This document shows positions 46,938 to 54,988 of a stretch of DNA of 64,000 nucleotides, piece after piece. The stretch lies in contig CM055315.2 of assembly GCA_029255685.2 (NCBI GenBank), positions 30,571,501 through 30,635,500 of the forward strand, written 5' to 3'. Below the pieces are notes generated by a model. The model ran no database searches and was not told where the DNA came from. It was given only the letters and a program-made list of their open reading frames with translations. Both the position numbers and the translations under genes were made by a program. The stretch's first letter is position 1. Each line of letters opens with the position of its first letter. The stretch is from Silene conica (Eukaryota; Streptophyta; Magnoliopsida; Caryophyllales; Caryophyllaceae).

Positions 46938-48075
46938 TTTTAGCACGCATTTGCATGCTTCTTTCATAACGTTCGACTACAATTATCCCCAAATAGTCTA
47001 CTTTGGTTTGTTTTGTAATTATTTGCAGATACAAGCCGGATAGGCGAAACCCAGCCAACTTTTGGACCATTTGAGCATATAAGAGAGAGTTGGAGAAGAA
47101 TCACGTCATCTCGGGATGCACAAAACCAACTTAAGGGAAAGGAAGGACGAAATTGGGTTGTCAAAGGAAAGGAAGCATTCGATCAAGGGAATCACCCACT
47201 CGATCGAGGGTTTTGTTAAGGAGATTTCTTCATTCGAGGGAACGAATCACTCGATCGAACATCTGCTGAAAACTTCCTCGATCGAGCACCACATTGTTCT
47301 CGATCATGCCATATGCCAAGATGACATCCTCGATCGAGTACCTCAACTACTCGATCGAGTGATTCCCAATCCGGATAGAAGAGACGCGCAAACAACAGAT
47401 TTCGGGAGCTTATAAAATAGGTTTTAAAACAGTAGTTTTTGGGGGACTTCACTTCCTCTCTTTTACTTTACTCACATATACTTCTTTCTACTCGAACCCT
47501 ATAAGACGGAATGCTTGTTTACCTTGTAGATCTTTATTCTTATTCATCTCTTTTGCTTGTAATCATCGGTACTCTTTACTCTTATTTATCATTAATTCAA
47601 TCTTGTTGTTATATTCTTGTTGCTCATTTGTTTTCATCTCTTTCATCCCTTTTTTTTATTCTATTATCTCATTAGTCATGAGTAGCTAGATCCCTTGCTA
47701 GGATTTAGGGGAGCCATGGCATAGGTAGAATGAATTGATTTGCTTACCTTTGATTAGACTTGGATGTAATCGTCATTTTTAATGGCTTTTAATTGTTTGA
47801 GTCGACGCATTCAATTGATTGAATTGATATCCCTTTGACCTAGATCGAAAGATTGGAATAGGGAAGATCGGTGACAAACTTTGGAGTATACTAGTTAGAG
47901 CGAAAGTTAGATTAATATCATCTTAGGGTGAATAGCGGACCGAAAGGACATTTTCTTTACCCACGAGTCAACCCCTAAATAGTCTTGAGTTTTGTTCTTA
48001 ACCTTGAAAGCCATGGGTTTGAGAAATGGTTTTTGTGTTGTCAATTTTACAATGGGTTGTCTTATGAGGCAAGAG
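46938..48075 (+). mobile_element. 5' LTR of the Athila-like element (both ends incomplete)
   Basis: From TTTTAGCACGCATTTGC it is alignable with the 3' LTR at about 62098 onward, but lacks the first ~30 bases (TGATGCGTGC...). Features in order: TATTTGCAG acceptor-like word (47021-47028), the palindrome array (47178-47359), TATA box TATAAAA (47411-47417), then a transcribed-type region. The opposite-strand LTR at 62473-63922 is 1450 bp. The usual LTR end, the primer-binding site and the gag N-terminus are not present, so a deletion joins the LTR to mid-gag near 48075. Confidence 0.6.
47178..47359 (+). repeat. Spaced CTCGATCGAG palindrome array in the LTR
   Basis: Perfect CTCGATCGAG at 47199-47208, 47277-47286, 47329-47338 and 47350-47359; one-base variant CTCGATCGAA at 47250-47259; degenerate copies at about 47178 and 47300. 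Spacing is irregular (about 11-50 bases), so it is not a simple tandem repeat. It sits just upstream of the TATA box at 47411. The 3' LTR repeats the arrangement at 62360-62469. Confidence 0.8.
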
Positions 48076-48084
48076 CCATTTTAG

Positions 48085-48693
48085 ATGCCGCTGCACAAGG
48101 GCGTCCAAGCAAATGTTAAAGACGATGAAGGGTGGCAATTGATTAAGAATATGGCCATTCATGTGGCGGAGTATGGTAGTCCTAGAGGAGAGCGACGATC
48201 GGAGCTGATATTTGAGGAAGTTGTTATGGATGAATTAGGGAATGCGAGTGAATGTCAACTGGTTTGTGCTATTGAGGAAATTTGTGGTAGGTGTGGCGAC
48301 AAAGGGCATGACCCTATTTCATGTATCACTGAGCCAGAAAGAGTTCGAGCCTATAAGAGGTATAAGCAATGTGGTTCTTTTTCTGAGCTTTATGAAGATT
48401 TGACGAAAGCAAGAAGCAAAAATCCGGCGAATGAGAGTCTAGGTTCTGCCAACCAAACGGAATTGGAAGAATTGAAAGCCACCGTTCGCACAAATCAACT
48501 CAAACAACAAGAGCGTGAGGAGGGCATCCGGAAGCTAATCGAAAGATGCAATTCATTCCTTTTCGAGCAGAAACCAATTCATGCCATCAATCTGAGAAGT
48601 GGTCGCACGTATGATGGACCCGAACCTACTCCAGAAAGTAGTTTTGAGATAGAAGATGTGCTAAACAGTTTTGATGAAGAAACAGCGCCATAA
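48085..48693 (+). pseudogene. Athila-like gag, C-terminal part
   Basis: A 202-codon open frame. Residues 67-80, CGRCGDKGHDPISC, form a CX2CX4HX4C zinc knuckle; HAINLRSGRTYDGP near 185-198 corresponds to the conserved LRSG motif at the gag end in Athila elements. The N-terminal capsid region is missing because of the deletion at about 48075, so the first Met is not the true start. Coiled-coil-like Glu/Lys/Gln-rich residues lie at about 140-180. Confidence 0.75.
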
Positions 48694-48727
48694 ATCCTTC
48701 GACCGAAAACTTCTGAAGGCGGGATTC

Positions 48728-48923
48728 CTCAATCGAGCACTCCGGAGGAAGAATCGAGCAAAACAATCCCTCGATCGAGTGATCTATTCCCTCGATCGAA
48801 GGAACCACCTACTCCATCGAGGGAATCTGAAGACAAAAATACTCGATCGAAGAATCCTGTTATTCGATCGAGCATTCTGAGTGAAGAAATCACTCGATCG
48901 AGTGATTCACATACTCGATCGAG
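48728..48923 (+). repeat. CTCGATCGAG array between gag and pol
   Basis: Copies at 48770-48779, 48791-48800 (one mismatch), 48842-48851 (one mismatch), 48863-48872 (one mismatch), 48893-48902 and 48914-48923, plus degenerate ones from 48728. The copy at 48891-48904 extends to the 14-bp palindrome CACTCGATCGAGTG. They lie in the linker between the gag stop and the protease frame, where retroelement coding constraint should be low. Confidence 0.8.
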
Positions 48924-49036
48924 TGAAAGCGGGGTGTGGATGTTCAAGTCGAGGATTCGATTAAGAAGTACCCTCCCTTGCTGCGGGGGTACCAGATTCA
49001 ATAAGTAGGAAAGAGAAGAACGGGGACCTAATTCCT

Positions 49037-50272
49037 ATGGTCATGGTTCCATATCCCGGACGTTTGCGAGATACAAAGACGGAGAGACAGTTTAGTAAGT
49101 TTGTTGATATCATCAAGAACGTTCAGGTATCAATTCACTTTTCTGAGTTAATTACCCAAGTCCCACCTTACGCTAAATTTATGAAAGACATCGTCACGCG
49201 TAAGAGGGAACTTGAGGAGTTGGATACAGTCGCTTTTATGGAAGAGTCGCGCAGTCTAATCCTGAGTAAATCCCCTCCCAAAATAAAAGACCCGGGTAGC
49301 TTTTCTATTACTTGTGTCATAGGAAATGAGGTGATAGATAAGGCACTGTGTGACTTAGGAGTTAGTGTTAGTGTCATGCCTTATTCTATTTGTCAAAAAC
49401 TTAAGTTGGGTCACCTTAAAATGACCAATATGACCTTACAGATGGCCGATAGATCTGTTAAGTGGCCTTTAGGTATCTTAGAGGACGTGCCTGTTAAAGT
49501 AGGCAAGTTCTTTATCCTAGTGGACCTTGTTGTTTTGAATATTGTCGAGGATTCCCGAACACCAATCATTTTGGGAAGGTCGTTTCTGTGTACAATTGGG
49601 GCTATCATTGATGTTAAGCATGGGCGTTTGACTCTAGCGGTTGGGGATGATGTTATAACCTTTAGTCTACTAGACACCTTATCTAGACCAATGATTGAGG
49701 ACACTTGTTATTCGGTTGATGTCGTTGATGAGTCTACTTATGGGGTTTGGTCGGATTCCTTGGTTAGGGATCCGCTTGAGGCTTTAACATTGTTGGATGA
49801 GGATGCAGGTGATCCAGAAAAGAACGAGGTTGTGTCAGATCTATTCGAGGCCGCCGCGAATAATGAAGAAGGACAGGTTCAACATTTGGTAAGCACCTTA
49901 TGTTCTGTCGAGGTAAAAATTCCCGAGCGTAAGCCTCTTCCTTCTCATCTCAAATATGCTTTTCTAGATGACACTGAGCAATTTCATGTTATTGTTAATT
50001 CTAAACTTAATGAGGAACATTTGACTGCTTTACTGTCTATTCTCAAGAGAAACAGGAAGTCAATGGGGTATTCGCTGGATGACATTAAGGGTATCAGCCC
50101 TGATGTTTGCATGCACAGGATTGAGCTAGAGGAAGATCAGAAACCTTGCAGACAGGGCCATCGAAAGCTGAACCCGAAGACAGAGGAGGTAGTAATGGCC
50201 GAGGTGATAAAGTTGATGCATGCAGGTATCATTCACTTAGTTGGAAATTCCAATTGGGTAAGTCTAGTTTAG
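49037..50272 (+). pseudogene. Athila-like protease and start of reverse transcriptase
   Basis: 411-codon frame beginning MVMVPYPGRL, followed by ERQFSKFVDIIKNVQ and VPPYAKFMKDIVT typical of Athila pol. The aspartic protease site is DLGVS at residues 106-110 (usually DLGAS). IPxxLGRSFL-like PIILGRSFLCTIGAIIDV follows. RT begins with HRIELEEDQKPCRQGHRKLN near 355-375 and is cut by a TAG after NSNWVSLV. The frame resumes beyond it with VVPKKGGTTVV. Confidence 0.8.
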
Positions 50273-50349
50273 GTGGTACCTAAGAAAGGAGGTACTACTG
50301 TCGTCAAGAATGAAAAGAATGAGCTAATACCTACTAGGCTGGTAACGGG

Positions 50350-51060
50350 GTGGCGGATGTGCATATACTACCGACAACTAATGCCGCCACAAAGAAAGAT
50401 CATTTACCTCTCCCTTTTATAGATCAAATGGTTGAACGTTTAGCCTCTCATGCCTTTGTCTGTAATATGGATGGGCACTCAGGGTTCTTTCGGATCCCTA
50501 TTCATCGGGATGATCTGGAGAAGACGACTTTTACTTGTCCTAAGGGTGTTTTTACATATCATAGGATGCCTTTTGGGTTGTGTAATGCCCTTGCCACCTT
50601 TCAGAGGTGCATGATGGGGATATTTTCTGAGTATATCGAGTCTATTATGAAGGTCTTCATGGACGATTTTAGTGTCAATGGGAATGATTTTGACAGTTGT
50701 TTAGCTAACCTTGACAAAGTTCTGCAGCGTTGTATACAGTTGCTCTTAAAAGATGCTCTTTTTGAATCTACTGAGGACCGTCTTTCTGCTTTCAATACCT
50801 TGAAACAAGCTTTGGTCTCAGCACCTATCATTCAACCACCTGACTGGGAGTTACCATTTGTGATCATGTGTGATGCAAGTGATTACGCACTAGCAGCGGT
50901 GTTGGGCCAGCGGAAGAACAAAGTTATTAACGCCATATACTATGCGACCTGAACTCTGGATAAGGCTCAAGTGAAATATGCCACCACTGAGAAAGAATTG
51001 CTAGCTGTGGTATATGCTTTAGATAAGTTTCGCTCGTATCTGTTGGGGTTTAAAGTGTGT
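50350..51060 (+). pseudogene. Athila-like reverse transcriptase / RNase H, internally deleted
   Basis: Residues 20-110 of the frame starting 50350 show LPFIDQMVERLASHAFVCNM, FRIPIHRDDLEKTTFTCP, FGLCNALATFQRCM and the catalytic FMDDFSV (D105, D106). After VLQRC near residue 128 roughly 90 residues of the connection are missing before STEDRLSAFNTLKQALVSAP and VIMCDASDYALAAVLGQRK. A stop at 50950-50952 precedes TTEKELLAVVYALDKFRSYL of RNase H, also frame-broken. Not functional. Confidence 0.8.
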
Positions 51061-51409
51061 TTTTACAGATCATGCAGTGCTGAAACCTCTATTGGGAAAA
51101 AAAAGGAGGCTAAGCCCAGGTTGTTGAGATGGATACTCATTTTGTAGGAGTTTGATTTAGAAATCAAGGATAAGAAAAGGAGCAGAGAACGTTGTGGCAG
51201 ATCACTTGTCATGTCTTACACGACAAAAGGGAGAGGACACTTCCAATTAGCGATTCTTTTGCTGACGAGTCTTTTTATTCTGTTTTTTCTGTAAAATCTA
51301 GTGATGGGATTGAGCCGTGGTTTGCAGATTATGCTAATTTTGCTGTCAGTGATATGCTGCCACATGGGATGTCTTATCAGCAGCGGAAACGGTTCCTACA
51401 CGACGCACG

Positions 51410-51986
51410 ATGGTAATTTTGGGATGACCCTTATCTGTTTAAGGAATGTGCAGCCGGTCACTACAGACGGTGTATTCCGCAATGGGAGACCCAACCTATC
51501 ATATAAGCTTGTCACTCTTCTTCTTATGGTGGTCACCATAGTCCATCGAGCACCGTGGCTAAGGTACTTCAACCGGTTTTTGCTGGCCTACTTTGTTTTG
51601 CTGACACTAAAGTTTTTGTTTCAAGTTGTGATACTTGTCAGCACTTGGAAAACATCTCTAAGATACATGAAATGCCTCAAAACGACATTCTAGAGGTTGA
51701 GATTTTCGATGTCTGGGGCATCGACGATCAAGGACCATTCCCTTCTAGCCACGGTAACAGGTATATTTTAGTAGTTGTGATTATGTGTCAAAATGGTTAG
51801 AGGCTATTGCTACACCTAATTGTGATGCTAGGACCGTAGTTAAGTTGTTTTGCAAGATTATTTCCCCTGTTTTGGTGTCCCTATGGTCGTCAATAGTTAT
51901 AAGGCAATGCATTTAGAGAACAACAACTATCAACCTTGTTGTCCAAACACGGAGTCAAGCACCATAGGGGTTTGGGGTATCATCCT
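51410..51986 (+). pseudogene. Athila-like integrase, N-terminal half
   Basis: Fragments in several frames: the H2C2 zinc-binding part ending CDTCQHLENIS (about 51625-51660), the first catalytic block EIFDVWGIDDQGPFPSSHG and RYILVVV (51699-51780), then KIIFPCFGVP-like residues, and at the very end GYHP where the copia element entered. The integrase resumes at 59482 with [12 protein letters not shown]. Multiple stops and shifts. Confidence 0.75.
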
Positions 51987-53194
51987 TGTTAGTTATTTAG
52001 ACCATATTAATACTCATATTGTGATATTAAAATTACAATATATAATCTAAAATGGTCTAAATCTACATGCATGAAAACAAAAGTATAAAAGATGGTATTA
52101 AACCATCTTAAGATAAAAAAAACCTTACATTGTATAAGCAAGATAAAGGGCACAACACAAGGACTCCTTCTTTATTGTTGTTCTTGAGCTATGGAATAAG
52201 AAAGATCCTCCAAGACTACTAACCACCAAATAGATGGTCTCCTAAGGATACACCCAAGATTATCCCAAAAACTACTAAGTTACTAACTAGGTAAATTTAG
52301 TAGTAAACCTTGTATTATGTGATAATATTATTACACTAATAACATTATGATATATTTTTTATTATGAGGATTTTTCTCTCTTAAAAATTAAGAGGATTTA
52401 TGTGTATAATGAGGGGTATATATAGGGGTTTGAAATGTAAACAATTCATGGGAACATGCCATGTGTTTACACCACCAAACTTTGACAAATATGCTTAATA
52501 AGACCTTACATATATTATGGTTCAAATAGACCCATTTTGGTCCATTTCGATTTCCGACATTTGTCCCACAAATGCTTATAAGTCTTATATTTAATTATCT
52601 TAATTAATTATTAAATTGATCATTTAACAATTAAATAATACAAATCAACATTTAATAACCACTTAACAATTAAGTTCTTATAAGACTATTTTATCAGTAT
52701 AAAATATAACTTATGAACCCTTATTAGCTAATTTTACAATCTCTTGTAAGTTTAAATAGCTATTTATCTTCGCCTCAAATATATATACACATGTCGTAGA
52801 AATTTATGTAATTAACTATTAATTATAAAATCTCATTTATATTTATTAATTAATTATCAAATAATTAAATAATAAATCCCCTTGGCCCAAGTTCGTAACT
52901 TGTCATCAAATATATATTCACATGACTTATTTAAAAGTTCTGTAATACAAGGATTTAATTTAATTGTATCAAATACAAATAATTAGTTTTTCCATTTGGG
53001 CATCATCCTATAGGTGTGACCTAAAGGGATCAGCTGGTCACCGCCGTCACACGACAGTAATGTCAAACTCTAGTCAGCCAATTATTACCGATTAACGTTG
53101 ACCAGCTGACATATATGTAAAATAAATCCCTGACATATTCCTTGTACGAGATTTATTATGTAGACGCACTATTGTGGAGGACACTACTCCAACA
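51987..53194 (-). mobile_element. 3' LTR of the copia element
   Basis: 1208 bp; on the element's own strand it starts TGTTGGAGTAGTGTCC and ends CTAACA. Positions 52118-53194 align base-for-base with 58409-59481. Positions 51987-52117 (containing the inverted pair TTAGACCAT/ATGGTCTAA and GATGGTATTAAACCATC) have no counterpart in the other LTR, which is shorter at this end. Confidence 0.85.
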
Positions 53195-53959
53195 ATCTCC
53201 CACTTGTCTGACACAAGTGTGCGCCACCGATTTTCTTGTCCAAAGTTATCTCCCACTCAATGCAAGTTGTCTTCCAGGTCGTTCCTGCACGTGATCTCAT
53301 CATAAAGTGGTTTCCTCGATCAGGAGAATGACCGTCTGACCGGATTATCTACTATAGACCTTATCCGAGCGTGGCCACGCATTTTCAGTCAACTCTCCTC
53401 GAGTGGCCTTGAGATAAAAATTTGACATAAGTGGACAATCCTGTTGACCTATTTTCTTTGTTCAATCACAGATCACTATGACCCAGAAGATGCCCATCAG
53501 CCTCCTGTTACGGCACGACCTTAAGCAAAAACTAAAGTCAATCGGAAACTGTACTGACTCAGACAAATAGTCTCCAGTCAAAAGAATCGACTCGAAGGAA
53601 TAAATAGAAATCCTCGCCACGACCTAGCAACAAAAAGACTCTATAAACGGTCACTGTCCGACAAATTGTCTCACAATCTGCCTATGTAATCGACCAATCA
53701 TCACTATGACCATATGACAGTCGAACATGTCATCTATCGCCTTACAATCTAGTCATTTCGAGACGTCACCTCATTAAGTAACTAGGGACAAAATACAATG
53801 TTAATCCAGTTCACTTAATAGGGTTCGACGTTGTCATTACAACCTATTTGGATAAAACAAAGTATATGAATTTAGACAACAACTAAATACGACGATAAAT
53901 GTAATTATCATATATGAAATAATTGGTACAATATTTAAAATTATTACATATCGTATAAT

Positions 53960-54988
53960 TTACAGTAGTTCTGTCATTCGTCTCAACCCCATAGAAACTA
54001 CATGACTATCATGTTTTGCTTGAGACAATGGCTTGGTTAAAGGATCAGCGATGTTTTCAGCTGTCCCAACCTTACAGACTATAATTTCCTTCCTTTCAAT
54101 TAGATCTCTAATTACATGAAATTTCCTATGTACATGTCTAGACTTGTTATTAGACTTGGGCTCTTTAGCTTGAAAAATTGCCCCACTGTTATCATAGTAT
54201 AAAGTGATAGGATCCTCGGCGGTCGGAACTACTCTCAGTCCCTCCAAAAATTGCCTAATCCAAACAGCTTCCTTAGCAGCCTCAGATGCTGCAATGTACT
54301 CAGCTTCCGTTGTAGAATCAGCAGTCACAGACTCCTTAAAACTTCTCCAACAAACCGCCCCTCCGTTCATCATATAGACAAAACCAGCCTGGGATTTTAA
54401 ATCATCCCTATCGGTTTGGAAACTGGCATCCGTATAACCTCTTACACGTAACTCAGATTCTCCTCCAAACACTAAGAATGAATCTCTAGTCCTTCTCAAG
54501 TATTTAAGAATATTCTTGACGGCTATCCAGTGACTCTCACCTGGATTATTTTGATAACGACTTGTCATGCTCAAAGCATACGAGACGTCAGGACGAGTGC
54601 ACATCATAACATACATGATCGATCCAACAGCGGAAGCATAGGGAATCGACTTCATGCGTTCAATATCCTTAGGTTCCGTGGGACACTGAGATTTACTCAA
54701 GGTAATCCCACTACCTATTGGCAGAAAACCTTTCTTAGAGTTTTTCATATTGAATCGATCAAGAATTTTATCAATATAAACTTCTTGACTCAATGCTAAG
54801 ATCCTATTGGTTCTATCTCTATAGATCCGGACACCCAAGATGCGTTGTGCTTCTCCCAAATCTTTCATTTGGAAGTGGTTTCCTAACCATTTCTTAACAG
54901 AAGTAAGCATATCTATATCATTCCCAATGAGTAATATGTCGTCCACATATAAAAGTAAGAAAACAACTTTACTCCCACTAAACTTCAT
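53960..54988 (-). CDS. Copia polyprotein, C-terminal part: RT catalytic half and RNase H
   Basis: 342 codons, in the same frame as and directly downstream of the 990-codon frame; only a TAA (54989-54991) separates them. The reverse transcriptase active site YVDD is at residues 14-17, followed by MKDLGEAQRILGVRIYRD. RNase H shows GYTDASF, DSTTEAEYIAASEAAKEAVW, LYYDNSGAI and HRKFHVIRDLI, ending ENIADPLTKPLSQ. The Met at the start is not a real initiation site; this is the rest of a single polyprotein broken by a small lesion upstream of YVDD. It would be made only by readthrough or reinitiation. Confidence 0.85.
   Translation of the reverse strand: MKFSGSKVVFLLLYVDDILLIGNDIDMLTSVKKWLGNHFQMKDLGEAQRILGVRIYRDRTNRILALSQEVYIDKILDRFNMKNSKKGFLPIGSGITLSKSQCPTEPKDIERMKSIPYASAVGSIMYVMMCTRPDVSYALSMTSRYQNNPGESHWIAVKNILKYLRRTRDSFLVFGGESELRVRGYTDASFQTDRDDLKSQAGFVYMMNGGAVCWRSFKESVTADSTTEAEYIAASEAAKEAVWIRQFLEGLRVVPTAEDPITLYYDNSGAIFQAKEPKSNNKSRHVHRKFHVIRDLIERKEIIVCKVGTAENIADPLTKPLSQAKHDSHVVSMGLRRMTELL

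Noticed and set aside
47178-47359. CTCGATCGAG array as a CRISPR-like or satellite array
   Set aside because: Repeats are 10 bp palindromes at irregular spacing inside an LTR of a plant retrotransposon; no cas genes and no fixed unit length.
47116-47415. 99-codon plus-strand frame through the LTR palindrome array
   Set aside because: Its repeated Ser-Ile-Glu and Leu-Asp-Arg words come from translating the palindrome in shifting frames; no domain and no conservation as protein in the 3' LTR copy.
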